Assembly (NCBI GenBank): GCA_965198725.1
Contig: CBDAPX010000001.1
Location: forward strand, 248,001 to 312,000
Source of the DNA: CBDAPX01 sp965198725
Lineage (GTDB): Bacteria; Pseudomonadota; Alphaproteobacteria; Rhodobacterales; Rhodobacteraceae
Length of the DNA: 64,000 nt
Direction of reading: 5' to 3'
Shown: positions 8,357-16,838 of the stretch, one piece after another
Layout: each line of letters starts with the position of its first letter
How positions within the stretch are numbered: position 1 is the stretch's first letter
Program-made: the position numbers and the translations under genes
The notes under the pieces: generated by a model
The model's input: only the letters and a program-made list of their open reading frames with translations
Databases searched by the model: none
Told to the model about the DNA's origin: nothing

Positions 8357-9757
8357 TTAGTTCGATGCCACAGATGCATTCGCCAAAAGCCGGACCATGC
8401 TGGCCGCCAAATCATTGCGCCGCACGGGTTTGCCCACATGGGCGTCGAAGCCGACATTCATATAATCGGCGACCTGATGCTTCATCGCGTTCGCTGTGAG
8501 GGCGACAATCGGAACAGGCGCAAGACCTCTTTCCTTTTCGATCGCGCGAATGGTGCTGGTCGCTTCTGACCCGCTCATTTCAGGCATGTTGATGTCCATA
8601 AGAAGCATATCAAACGCACCTTCGCTCCATGCATCAACGGCTTGGCGGCCGTTTTCCACCATTTTCACGTCCAGCTGGAACGGCTTCAAAAGCAGTTCCA
8701 GCACCCGGCGATTGGTTCGGTTGTCTTCGGCCACCAAAATGCGCCATGGGCGTGCCGTAAGGACGGCTGCCGGATCAATATTGGCAAGGCTTAGGCGCAC
8801 ATTTTCTTCCGCATCCGGAACCCGCGCCGTGGCTGTGAACCGCGCGCCCCCCAATGGGCTGTCCGCGTAGCTTAGATCGCCTTCCATCATGCGGCAAAGC
8901 TCTCGGGATATGGCCAGACCCAGCCCGGTTCCGCCATGGCGGCGGGCAATCGATGCCTCTGCCTGAGAAAAGGCGGAAAACAGCAGCCCTTGTTTCTCTG
9001 CACGCACGCCCGGGCCGGTATCATCGACCGTCACCAACAATTGGCCTTTTTCGTGCGTCGCGGATAAAACCACCTTTCCCGTGCTCGTGAATTTCAGAGC
9101 ATTTGAAAGAAGATTATGCAGCACCTGTCGCAGACGTGTTGGGTCCCCTTTCACCCAGCAGGGCGATCCAAAGTGTTTGTTACACTCAAGACGCAGCTCT
9201 TTTTCTCGTGCGATCCCTGCAAAGAGATGTGCGACGTCGTCCACCAGCGCGTCCAGATCAAAAGAGATCGCTTCGAGATCCATCTGACGCGCTTCGATCT
9301 TAGACAGGTCCAGAACATCGTTGAGCAATGCCATCAGGACATCACCCGAAGACAGGATGACCTCTACAATCTCATCTTGCTCTCTCGACAGACCAGTATC
9401 GCGCAACGCCTGAGCCATTCCCGTGACACCGTTCAATGGTGTGCGAATGTCATGGCTGATCATCGCAAGAAACGCACTTTTGGCGGCACTGGCGCTTTCT
9501 GCAGCGGTGCGCGCCGCTTCCAGATCGGCCGTGCGTTCAACCACAGCGGCTTCGAGGTTGGCCTTGCGTGCCTCCAAAGCCTGATTAACGTCCCACAGTT
9601 CGCGCGACTTTTCCTCTAGTAACCGCTCTGCCATTTCACGAGAGCGCCGCTCTCGTTCATAACGGCGTCGCGAAACGGTCGATGGTTGCTTGCCCCCGCT
9701 TTGATCAAGCGGCGTGAGCGACGTGGAAAACGGTTTCTTCACCGTTGGAGGGTTCAC
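8357..9757 (-). CDS. H-NOX-associated hybrid histidine kinase
   Basis: A 466-residue cytoplasmic hybrid kinase without a sensor domain of its own. A coiled-coil segment (about residues 30-90, RRYERERRSREMAERLLEE) leads into HisKA with the phosphorylated His in FLAMISHDIRTPLNG. The HATPase has N box NALKFT, DDTGPGV and GGTGLGLAISREL. A C-terminal receiver carries acidic residues in ILVAEDNRTN, the phospho-acceptor Asp in LLMDINMPEMSG and the Lys in HVGKPVRRND. The GTG start at 9757 overlaps the upstream H-NOX gene by 53 bases, the usual arrangement of NO-sensing H-NOX/HnoK pairs. Since the H-NOX partner is truncated, the kinase is probably an orphan and its promoter may also have been lost. 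Confidence 0.88.
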   Translation of the reverse strand: MNPPTVKKPFSTSLTPLDQSGGKQPSTVSRRRYERERRSREMAERLLEEKSRELWDVNQALEARKANLEAAVVERTADLEAARTAAESASAAKSAFLAMISHDIRTPLNGVTGMAQALRDTGLSREQDEIVEVILSSGDVLMALLNDVLDLSKIEARQMDLEAISFDLDALVDDVAHLFAGIAREKELRLECNKHFGSPCWVKGDPTRLRQVLHNLLSNALKFTSTGKVVLSATHEKGQLLVTVDDTGPGVRAEKQGLLFSAFSQAEASIARRHGGTGLGLAISRELCRMMEGDLSYADSPLGGARFTATARVPDAEENVRLSLANIDPAAVLTARPWRILVAEDNRTNRRVLELLLKPFQLDVKMVENGRQAVDAWSEGAFDMLLMDINMPEMSGSEATSTIRAIEKERGLAPVPIVALTANAMKHQVADYMNVGFDAHVGKPVRRNDLAASMVRLLANASVASN

Positions 9758-10214
9758 GTGTTATCTCCATCCCGCCGCCAAAATGTTCGATGCAGCCTTC
9801 GATCAGACCATGACAGAATTCTGCCAATGGGCGTTGTGACCGGTAAGTCATGCGCAACGCCGTCTCACCCAGCCATTCTGTTTCAAAGGTCGGCAACTCT
9901 GCGTCCGGGTACAGTTTACGGACCTCGACATGCACTTCATTTTCAATGGCATCCAGCAATTCGAGCGCATTTTTCCGGTTCTCGAAAAAGACCGGATGGG
10001 TGGCAATAAACCGGGTTAGCATGTGTTTGCCAAAGGCGCGTTGTAACACCGCCATGGACAAACCGGTTGAGTCGGAAAGCGCCCCGACGATGTTCATGAG
10101 TTCGGAACATGGATAGCTGCCAACCGCCGAATAGGCGCCGTCATCAGACAGTTCCAGTTGGTCGAGAATATCATCAACGACCTCTTCACCAACAGTTTGC
10201 TCTGCGAGTGACAG
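9705..10214 (-). pseudogene. H-NOX haem-NO-binding protein, 5' end removed by IS copy 1
   Basis: 169 codons of a haem-nitric oxide/oxygen-binding (HNOB) domain remain. The frame runs straight into the IS end at 10214, so roughly the first ten residues and the start codon are gone. The proximal haem ligand is in NEVHVEVRKLYPDAELP and the phosphate-contacting YxSxR motif is TYRSQRP, so the haem pocket residues that can be seen are intact. In the family it senses NO and inhibits a partner kinase, here the overlapping hybrid kinase. An internal ATG (10097) could give a shortened product lacking the first two helices, which is unlikely to fold. The original 5' end is not found on the far side of the IS. 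Confidence 0.88.
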
Positions 10215-10248
10215 TGATCAGCCCCACCTGAGTGGTCCAATTTGATTG

Positions 10249-10956
10249 TTAGTGCATGATCGACCTTTGGTCCATCTGGACGACGGTTTCGGGAGCCGGT
10301 GGGCGGTAGCCTAGAGCACTGTGTGGTCGTTTCGTGTTGTAGTGCTTTCTCCATTGTTCGATCAGGATTTGTGCTTCGCGCAGGCTATAGAAGATTTCGC
10401 CGTTCAAGAACTCATCGCGGAAACGGGCGTTGAAGCTTTCGCAGTATCCGTTCTCCCAAGGTGACCCAGGTTCGATGTAAGCCGCCCTTGCGCCGACAGC
10501 CTTGATCCAGTCCTGCACGGCTTGCGCAACGAACTCCGGGCCGTTGTCGGAGCGAATGAACGATGGGATGCCGCGCAGGATGAACAGGTCGCTCAGCACA
10601 TCGATCACATTGCCTGAGTTGAGCTTGCGATCCACGCGTATGGCCAAGCATTCCCGACTGTACTCGTCGATGATGTTAAGTGTGCGGAAAGCTTTACCAT
10701 CGTCGGTGCGGCAGTGGACAAAGTCGTAAGACCAGACATGATCGCGGCGCTCTGGCCGAAGCCTGACACATGATCCATCATTCAGCCAAAGCCGCCCTTT
10801 CTTCGGTTGTTTCATTGGCACTTTCAGCCCCTCTCGTCGCCATAACCGTTCCACGCGCTTGTCATTCACATGCCAGCCAGCGTCTCTCAGTAGTGCCGCG
10901 ATCCTACGATAGCCGTAGCGGCCATACTGCCGGGTCCGTTCGATCATATCAGCCAC
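10249..10956 (-). CDS. IS3-family transposase OrfB (copy 1)
   Basis: Catalytic DDE integrase-type part of the transposase. The HTH_21 region RYGYRRIAALLRDAGWHVND is followed by the rve core: first Asp in WSYDFVHCRTDDGKAFRTL, second Asp in FIRSDNGPEF, Glu in ENGYCESFNARFRDEFL. It ends in HSALGYRPPAPE. The listed ATG gives 235 residues, but the same frame is open upstream (a LLSPARRRACIDRVR-like segment) to the end of orfA. OrfAB is therefore probably made by ribosomal frameshifting near AAAGGGAAAC at the orfA end, as usual in IS3 elements. Confidence 0.92.
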   Translation of the reverse strand: MADMIERTRQYGRYGYRRIAALLRDAGWHVNDKRVERLWRREGLKVPMKQPKKGRLWLNDGSCVRLRPERRDHVWSYDFVHCRTDDGKAFRTLNIIDEYSRECLAIRVDRKLNSGNVIDVLSDLFILRGIPSFIRSDNGPEFVAQAVQDWIKAVGARAAYIEPGSPWENGYCESFNARFRDEFLNGEIFYSLREAQILIEQWRKHYNTKRPHSALGYRPPAPETVVQMDQRSIMH

Positions 10957-11096
10957 TAAACGTTCTTCATCCGGGCGACCCGCAGGTACTTTGCGCTGTG
11001 TGGATCGATGTTGTCTTAGAACCCGGCATGCCCGACGCTCCGAGATGTTCAGCTCAGCACGAACGCGATCAATACAGGCACGACGACGAGCGGGGC

Positions 11097-11375
11097 TCAG
11101 AAGTTTCCCTTTGCCGCCTCCGCCAAGATCAGCTTGTCCAGCGTCAGATCAGAAACGGCTTTGCGCAATCGCTCGTTCTCTTTTTGCAGACGCTTCAGTT
11201 CCTTCAATTGATCCGTGCCCATTCCGCCGTATTTTTTCTTCCACCGGTAGTAGGTCTGTTCAGTCACACCGATCTGACGGATCGCATCCAGACGCGGCAT
11301 CCCTTGCCCCGTCAGAACCTCAACCTGCCGTAACTTCGTGACAATCTCTTCTGGCTTTGGTCGCTTGTTGGCCAT
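11097..11375 (-). CDS. IS3-family transposase OrfA (copy 1)
   Basis: A 92-residue DNA-binding subunit. The N-terminal helix-turn-helix (EEIVTKLRQVEVLTGQGMPRL; IRQIGVTEQTYYRWKKKYGG) is followed by a leucine-zipper-like coiled coil (LKELKRLQKENERLRKAVSD) used for multimerisation. A GGAGGAA ribosome site precedes the ATG at 11375. In the other full copies the protein is identical except that copy 2 has Trp for Gly in LTGQGMP. Confidence 0.92.
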   Translation of the reverse strand: MANKRPKPEEIVTKLRQVEVLTGQGMPRLDAIRQIGVTEQTYYRWKKKYGGMGTDQLKELKRLQKENERLRKAVSDLTLDKLILAEAAKGNF

Positions 11376-11430
11376 GTGTTTCCTCCGTTTCCTAAACATA
11401 GCGGAGGACCACTTCAGTGGGGGAGGACCA

Positions 11431-11639
11431 ATTCCACAGGCCAAGGGGTCGACCAGATTGTCGGCGAGCAGAAATTTATCGCGACCGAAACCGGCAGCCG
11501 GTTCGAATAGCGCTACAATGTCTTGCCAAAAAACATCGTCACACGTCAGTTTGTCCGCCGGAACGCGCCCGAAGTACAGAGGTATATCAGCGGTGGACTG
11601 GTTGAATTTGCCAAAGCTGCCAACGCATTCGGGTTTTAG
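11431..11639 (+). pseudogene. C-terminal remnant of an unrecognised gene, truncated by IS copy 1
   Basis: An open frame entering from the IS edge encodes about 69 codons, interrupted by an in-frame TAG at 11508-11510 and ending with TAG at 11637. The part after the internal stop reads RYNVLPKNIVTRQFVRR and later GGLVEFAKAANAFGF, which looks like genuine coding sequence by composition. I do not recognise the family. The 5' part is absent from the other side of the IS, where H-NOX lies, so both neighbours of this IS copy are broken genes. It is convergent with the following TetR gene. Confidence 0.45.
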
Positions 11640-11654
11640 GCGACATGCCCCAAT

Positions 11655-12272
11655 TTACGCTCCGTAGCGTGCGAGAAAAGTGTCGACGGCTTCGTTCGCC
11701 ACTTTTCGAACTTCCGCCTCAGTAAAGTGAGATTGGATGCCGAACATGATCCGGTTCCAAAGACGGGTTTTGCACAATTCGGAAAACTGCTCTGCGGCCA
11801 ATTCGAAATCGTCGACGACAAGGCTTCCTCTCTCGGCCTGCCCGCGGAGATATTCGATCATCTCACAACGTCCCCGGCGGGGACCATTCTCGTAAAACGC
11901 GCGACCCAGATCCGGAAACCGTTTGCTCTCTGCGACACAGATCCGGAAAATCTGCTGCGCAAAAGGGGAGATCAAAAAGGATGTGATTTGCCACGCGGCA
12001 ACCTGCATACCTTCGCGAACAGGCGCCTCCATATCAATCATCCCGATGGTTTCCTGGGCCATGCGTTCGCATTCCACGCGGGCCATTTCGATGAACAGAA
12101 GCTTCTTGTCGGGAAAGTAACTGTACAACGTCGCCTTTGACACACCAGCGGCGCGGGCGATGTCATCGACGCTCGCCCCTTCAAAGCCGTCCTTCATGAA
12201 TATTTCGCGTGCGCCAGCCAGCACCTGGTCAAATTTTCGACCGATCCGAACGATCATCGCTGCTTCTGTCAT
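11655..12272 (-). CDS. TetR/AcrR family regulator
   Basis: A 205-residue regulator starting at 12272 (MTEAAM); the frame can be extended ten residues upstream. The helix-turn-helix covers about residues 15-60 (ASVDDIARAAGVSKATLYSYFPDKKLLF). The C-terminal part matches the AcrR-like TetR_C type (FRICVAESKRFPDLGRAFYENGP). It is divergent from the AEC transporter gene. A perfect 12-bp palindrome AACCAATTGGTT lies 35 bases upstream of its start, suggesting autoregulation and possibly control of the transporter. Confidence 0.88.
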   Translation of the reverse strand: MTEAAMIVRIGRKFDQVLAGAREIFMKDGFEGASVDDIARAAGVSKATLYSYFPDKKLLFIEMARVECERMAQETIGMIDMEAPVREGMQVAAWQITSFLISPFAQQIFRICVAESKRFPDLGRAFYENGPRRGRCEMIEYLRGQAERGSLVVDDFELAAEQFSELCKTRLWNRIMFGIQSHFTEAEVRKVANEAVDTFLARYGA

Positions 12273-12306
12273 GTGCGTCCTGCCATTGCCTTGCCGAGGC
12301 ACAATA

Positions 12307-12318
12307 AACCAATTGGTT
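12307..12318. promoter_or_regulatory. Candidate TetR operator
   Basis: Perfect 12-bp palindrome AACCAATTGGTT in the intergenic region between the divergent TetR gene and AEC transporter gene. Assignment as operator is inferred from position and symmetry only. Confidence 0.45.
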
Positions 12319-12407
12319 CAGTTTCTCCAACCACTGACATAATCTGTTTGGGCAATGTGTCCACGCAGATGCTTGATGGTCCGCGGCAGAGCGGCTAGGG
12401 CTGCTGT

Positions 12408-13334
12408 ATGGTTGATATCTTTCTCAGGACATTACCTTTTTTCGCGATCATCGGTCTGGGGTATTGGACCGGGCGCACCAGGTTCTTTTCCCCAGAAGCG
12501 ACAGCCTACCTGACAAAATTTGTATTTTATTTCGCGCTGTCGGCAATGCTGTTCCGATTTGCCGCGAATCTGGAGATGAGCGAGATTTTCGATGGCCGCC
12601 TGATCATCGGGTATCTTTGGGGCACGGCATTCGTTTATGGCATCGCCACGATTGTTGCCTACCTCCGGCGGCTCGATATGCAGACGGCGGCGGTCGAGGC
12701 GCAATGCGCGGCGATCGGCAACACCGGTTTTCTGGGCGTGCCGATGTTGGCGCTGTTGTTTGGCGAAGCCGCTATTGGTCCGATCATGCTGATCCTTGCT
12801 GTTGACCTCATCGTGTTTTCCAGTCTGATCGTCATCCTGATCAACGGCGCCCGAGACGGGCGGATGCATTTGGGGATGCTCAAGACGATCGGCCTTGGCC
12901 TGGTCAAGAACCCGATGATTGTGTCAATGGGACTGGGGCTGATCTGGTCGTCTTTTGCGCTGCCGATCCCGGGGCCATTGAACGACTTTTTGGCCATACT
13001 GGGTGGGGCCGCGACACCGGGAGCATTGTTTGCGATCGGCGCCTCGCTGGCTGGCAAATCCGCCGAACGTGTCGAAATCGCGCTTTGGCTGAGTTTTGCC
13101 AAGCTGGTGTTACATCCCTTGTTTGTCGCAATCGCTGTTTTGTGGGTGTTCCCTGTCGGAGCGTTTGAAGCCGCCGTTGCGATTTCTACTGCTGCCCTGC
13201 CCGTGGCCGGCAACGTGTATATTTTGGCGCAGCATTATGGCGTTGCAGCACAGCGTGTCTCAACCGCCATTCTGTTTTCCACCGCGATCAGTATCGTCAC
13301 GGTCTCTGCCATTATCGCCTGGGTTAGCGGATGA
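12408..13334 (+). CDS. AEC family transporter (auxin efflux carrier-like permease)
   Basis: A 308-residue integral membrane protein with about ten hydrophobic segments, of the bile/arsenite/riboflavin transporter fold. It starts MVDIFLRTLPFFAIIGLGYW. The TRFFSPEATAYLTKFVFYFALSAMLF region and the central AIGNTGFLGVPML motif (near residue 100) are typical of AEC permeases. The C-terminal half has the repeat-related AALPVAGNVYILAQHYG. Members export or import organic acids such as malonate or malate; the substrate is not deducible. It is divergent from a TetR gene. Confidence 0.88.
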   Translation: MVDIFLRTLPFFAIIGLGYWTGRTRFFSPEATAYLTKFVFYFALSAMLFRFAANLEMSEIFDGRLIIGYLWGTAFVYGIATIVAYLRRLDMQTAAVEAQCAAIGNTGFLGVPMLALLFGEAAIGPIMLILAVDLIVFSSLIVILINGARDGRMHLGMLKTIGLGLVKNPMIVSMGLGLIWSSFALPIPGPLNDFLAILGGAATPGALFAIGASLAGKSAERVEIALWLSFAKLVLHPLFVAIAVLWVFPVGAFEAAVAISTAALPVAGNVYILAQHYGVAAQRVSTAILFSTAISIVTVSAIIAWVSG

Positions 13335-13402
13335 TATCCTCCGGGCTGGACGCACGGCTTTTGTCAGGGTAGCGATAGATCGACAGAATTGAGGAGACAG
13401 GC

Positions 13403-14233
13403 ATGGAAACCATTGCGGAAAATCGGTGTTTTGGCGGCACGCAGGGCGTTTACACCCACGCGTCATCTGCCTGTCAGTGCGACATGACGTTTGGCTTGTT
13501 CCTGCCAGAAGAAGCCAAGGATGGACCAGTGCCTGTTCTGTGGTACTTGTCAGGTCTAACCTGCACCCATGAGAACGCGATGGTAAAGGCCGGGGCGCAA
13601 GCCTGGGCCGCGGACGCAGGCATCGCATTGGTCTTTCCCGATACATCGCCGCGAGGCGATGACGTCGCTGATGACGATGCGTATGACCTGGGCAAAGGGG
13701 CCGGGTTCTACGTCAACGCGACCGAGGCGCCGTGGGCTCCTCATTTCCAGATGTGGGATTATGTCTCGGAATAGCTGCCCGCTCTTGTCACCTCTGAGTT
13801 TGCAATTGATGGGGACAGACAAGCGATCACAGGGCATTCGATGGGCGGACATGGCGCACTTACCTTGGCGATGAACCTGCCAGGGCGTTTTCGGTCGGTG
13901 TCGGCCTTTGCCCCGATCAGCAATCCGACCGGATCCGACTGGGGTCGCAAACGGCTAAACGCTTATCTGGGCGCGGATGAAAGCACTTGGCAGCGCCACG
14001 ATGCCAGCGTGATGATGCGCGAAAAAGGGTTCGACGGCCCGGTTCTGATCGATACAGGCACGGCAGACCAGTTCATTGATTTGCTGAAACCAGAAACCCT
14101 GTCCGAGGCTGTTGCGGCAAAGCGCCAACAAGCAACCGTGCGCCTGCAACCGGGGTACGACCACAGCTATTTCTTTGTCTCGACCTTCATGGACGAGCAC
14201 GTGGCGTTCCACGCTCAGGCTTTGTGGTCGTAA
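13403..14233 (+). pseudogene. fghA: S-formylglutathione hydrolase interrupted by an in-frame amber codon
   Basis: The full frame would encode 276 residues, the normal FghA length, hydrolysing S-formylglutathione to formate and glutathione after the class III alcohol dehydrogenase step. Codon 124 (13772-13774) is TAG, right after DYVSE; the frame then resumes without shift as LPALVTSEFAIDGDRQA. The nucleophile Ser in GHSMGGHGALT, the Asp near DTGTADQF and the His in GYDHSYFF all lie beyond the stop, so a terminated product is inactive. A GAGGAGA ribosome site precedes the ATG. One base change (for example GAG to TAG) explains the lesion; sequencing error or suppression are alternatives. Confidence 0.9.
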
Positions 14234-14307
14234 AGCGCCATTCAACAGACGGTTAACCAATCGGTTGGGCTTGCCAGCGTGTTGCGGCTTGCCCATGATC
14301 CGGCGAT

Positions 14308-15225
14308 ATGACCGTTCCGTTTATTGATAGCACCGCCGAACCTTTATTGGACTGGATTGAGCTGACCGAGGCCTTGGCGGCTGGGCACCAGATGCCCAAG
14401 GCAGAGATTGGGGATACGTTTCTTTATCGTGACCCGGACACGTTGCTGTCCCGCTCGGCCTGGATTGACGGGATGGGCGTTGCTGTGAAATCAGCGACCA
14501 TTTTCCCCGGCAACGCCAATCATGGGCAGTCCACGATCAACGGCTCAGTCAGCCTGTTTGGCGATGGCGATGGCGTTTTGCAGGCCTTGGTGGATTTCCA
14601 TTTGGTGACCAAGTGGAAAACGGCGGGCGACAGCCTGCTGGCCGCCCGGCGTCTGGCCCGCCCGGATACGGCCCGTATCCTGATCGTAGGGGCCGGAACC
14701 GTCGGTGCGTCGCTGTTGCAAGCATTCGGCGCGGGGTTCCCGGATGCGGCGTTGCACATCTGGAACCGCAGCCGCGACAAGGCCGAAACGCTCGCCGTCG
14801 CGCATGGTGACGTAACGGTCGAAGACAACCTGCCAGCAGCGGTCGAGGCTGCGGACATCATCGTTTCGGCAACGATGACGACCGAACCCATCCTGCAAGG
14901 CGACTGGTTCCGCCCTGGACAGCACGTCAACCTGATCGGGGCCTATCGCCCCGATATGCGAGAGGTCGACGACCGCGCGCTGCAACGTGCCGAGGTTTAT
15001 GTCGACAGCTTTGACACTACAGTCGACCATATCGGCGAGCTCAAGACACCGCTCTCCACGGGGGCAATTCACCGCTCCGACCTGATCGCGGATTTTTATC
15101 AGTTGGACCAGTTTGCGCCTTGGTCGCCTGACACAATCACGCTTTTCAAAAACGGAGGCGGGGCACATCTGGACCTGATGACAAGCCAATACATTCTGTC
15201 CAAATGGAAAGCCGCACAGGCATGA
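14308..15225 (+). CDS. Ornithine cyclodeaminase / mu-crystallin family protein
   Basis: A 305-residue NAD(P)-binding enzyme of the ornithine cyclodeaminase/ketimine reductase family. The substrate-binding N-terminal part contains VAVKSATIFPGNANHG and FHLVTKWKTAGDSLLAAR (with the family Lys). The Rossmann fold starts at ILIVGAGTVGASLLQAFG near residue 125, followed by IWNRSRDKAE and DIIVSATMTTEPIL. Known members deaminate ornithine or alanine derivatives, or reduce cyclic imines; the substrate here is open. Its stop overlaps the ATG of the broken alpha/beta hydrolase gene (ATGA), so both were one operon. Confidence 0.87.
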   Translation: MTVPFIDSTAEPLLDWIELTEALAAGHQMPKAEIGDTFLYRDPDTLLSRSAWIDGMGVAVKSATIFPGNANHGQSTINGSVSLFGDGDGVLQALVDFHLVTKWKTAGDSLLAARRLARPDTARILIVGAGTVGASLLQAFGAGFPDAALHIWNRSRDKAETLAVAHGDVTVEDNLPAAVEAADIIVSATMTTEPILQGDWFRPGQHVNLIGAYRPDMREVDDRALQRAEVYVDSFDTTVDHIGELKTPLSTGAIHRSDLIADFYQLDQFAPWSPDTITLFKNGGGAHLDLMTSQYILSKWKAAQA

Positions 15226-15310
15226 TTATTTTGATCGCTCTGATCGCACTGATCATGGTGCCTGAAGCGCCCCTTGTTTGCCGGAGACCCAGAAGTAAGG
15301 ATACTGGGTC

Positions 15311-15643
15311 ATGGGAAAGACAAAGAACGGAACACGTTATCCAGAGGAATTGCGCGCACGAGCGGTGCGGATGGTCTTGGATCACGAGAGCGAATACACG
15401 AGCAGATCGGCAGCACTTTTGTCGATCTCTCAGAAGGTTGGGTGCAGCAGAGACAGCCTTCGTATCTGGGTCAAGCAACACGAGGCGGATACCGGCAAAC
15501 GCGATGGCGTGACCTCTGCAGAGCGGGATCGCATCAAAGAACTTGAGCGCGAGAACCGGCAGTTGCGTCAGGCAAATGAGATCCTGAAGAAGGCATCTGC
15601 TTATTTTGCTCAGGCGGAGCTCGACCGCCCATTCCGCAAATGA
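15311..15643 (+). CDS. IS3-group transposase OrfA (host element)
   Basis: A 110-residue DNA-binding subunit. The helix-turn-helix (YPEELRARAVRMVLDH; SISQKVGCSRDSLRIWVKQ) is followed by a coiled coil (ERDRIKELERENRQLRQANE) and the typical end ILKKASAYFAQAELDRP. Its stop overlaps an ATG for orfB (ATGA at 15640). Confidence 0.92.
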   Translation: MGKTKNGTRYPEELRARAVRMVLDHESEYTSRSAALLSISQKVGCSRDSLRIWVKQHEADTGKRDGVTSAERDRIKELERENRQLRQANEILKKASAYFAQAELDRPFRK

Positions 15644-15711
15644 TTGCCTTCATCAAGGATCATCGTGGGGCGCATGGTGATCAGCCCCACCTGAGTGGTC
15701 CAATTTGATTG

Positions 15712-16419
15712 TTAGTGCATGATCGACCTTTGGTCCATCTGGACGATGGTTTCGGGAGCCGGTGGGCGGTAGCCTAGAGCACTGTGTGGTCGTTTCGTGT
15801 TGTAGTGCTTTCTCCATTCCTCAATCAGGATTTGTGCTTCGCGCAGGCTATAGAAGATTTCGCCGTTCAAGAACTCATCGCGGAAACGGGCGTTGAAGCT
15901 TTCGCAGTATCCGTTCTCCCAAGGTGACCCAGGTTCGATGTAAGCCGTCTTCGCGCCGACAGCCTTGATCCAGTCCTGGACAGCTTGGGCAACGAACTCC
16001 GGGCCGTTGTCGGAGCGAATGAACGATGGGATGCCGCGCAGGATGAACAGGTCGCTCAGCACATCGATCACATTGCCTGAGTTGAGCTTGCGATCCACGC
16101 GTATGGCCAAGCATTCCCGACTGTACTCGTCGATGATGTTGAGTGTGCGGAAAGCTTTACCATCGTCGGTGCGGCAGTGGACAAAGTCGTAAGACCAGAC
16201 ATGATCGCGGCGCTCTGGCCGAAGCCTGACACATGATCCATCATTCAGCCAAAGCCGCCCTTTCTTCGGTTGTTTCATTGGCACTTTCAGCCCCTCTCGT
16301 CGCCATAACCGTTCCACGCGCTTGTCATTCACATGCCAGCCAGCGTCTCTCAGTAGTGCCGCGATCCTACGATAGCCGTAGCGGCCATACTGCCGGGTCA
16401 GTTCGATCATATCAGCCAC
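15712..16419 (-). CDS. IS3-family transposase OrfB (copy 2)
   Basis: 235 residues from the first ATG, differing from copy 1 at a few positions (MIELTRQYG for MIERTRQYG, GAKTAYIEPG for GARAAYIEPG, IEEWRKHY for IEQWRKHY). The DDE residues are retained (SYDFVHC, RSDNGPEF, CESFNARF). The frame is open further upstream toward orfA, consistent with a frameshifted OrfAB product. Confidence 0.9.
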   Translation of the reverse strand: MADMIELTRQYGRYGYRRIAALLRDAGWHVNDKRVERLWRREGLKVPMKQPKKGRLWLNDGSCVRLRPERRDHVWSYDFVHCRTDDGKAFRTLNIIDEYSRECLAIRVDRKLNSGNVIDVLSDLFILRGIPSFIRSDNGPEFVAQAVQDWIKAVGAKTAYIEPGSPWENGYCESFNARFRDEFLNGEIFYSLREAQILIEEWRKHYNTKRPHSALGYRPPAPETIVQMDQRSIMH

Positions 16420-16559
16420 TAAACGTTCTTCATCCGGGCGACCCGCAGGTACTTTGCGCTGTGTGGATCGATGTTGTCTTAGAACCCGGCATGCCCGACG
16501 CTCCGAGATGTTCAGCTCAGCACGAACGCGATCAATACAGGCACGACGACGAGCGGGGC

Positions 16560-16838
16560 TCAGAAGTTTCCCTTTGCCGCCTCCGCCAAGATCAGCTTGT
16601 CCAGCGTCAGATCAGAAACGGCTTTGCGCAATCGCTCGTTCTCTTTTTGCAGACGCTTCAGTTCCTTCAATTGATCCGTGCCCATTCCGCCGTATTTTTT
16701 CTTCCACCGGTAGTAGGTCTGTTCAGTCACACCGATCTGACGGATCGCATCCAGACGCGGCATCCCTTGCCACGTCAGAACCTCAACCTGCCGTAACTTC
16801 GTGACAATCTCTTCTGGCTTTGGTCGCTTGTTGGCCAT
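16560..16838 (-). CDS. IS3-family transposase OrfA (copy 2)
   Basis: 92-residue helix-turn-helix plus coiled-coil subunit preceded by GGAGGAA. It carries a Gly to Trp change (LTWQGMP) compared with copies 1 and 3, close to the DNA-binding helices, which could affect activity. Confidence 0.9.
   Translation of the reverse strand: MANKRPKPEEIVTKLRQVEVLTWQGMPRLDAIRQIGVTEQTYYRWKKKYGGMGTDQLKELKRLQKENERLRKAVSDLTLDKLILAEAAKGNF

Larger units (their letters stand above)
10215..11430 (-). mobile_element. IS3-family (IS407-group-like) element, copy 1
   Basis: A 1216-bp element nearly identical to the copies at 15678 and 33725. The orfB-end tip reads TGATCAGCCCCACCTGAG and the orfA-end tip (reverse complement) TGGTCCTCCCCCACTGAAG; both share the CCCCAC...GTGGTCC inverted repeat. 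It carries orfA and orfB on the minus strand with an overlapping -1-type arrangement. The flanking tetranucleotides, acag on the left and attc on the right, do not match, and the two flanking genes are different broken genes. This copy therefore sits at a rearrangement junction and not at a simple insertion site. Confidence 0.92.

Noticed and set aside
16233..16796. 187-codon plus-strand frame repeated in all three IS copies
   Set aside because: Lies opposite the orfA/orfB junction and is repeated only because the IS is repeated; no family recognised, although conservation through the copies means it cannot be excluded by sequence alone.
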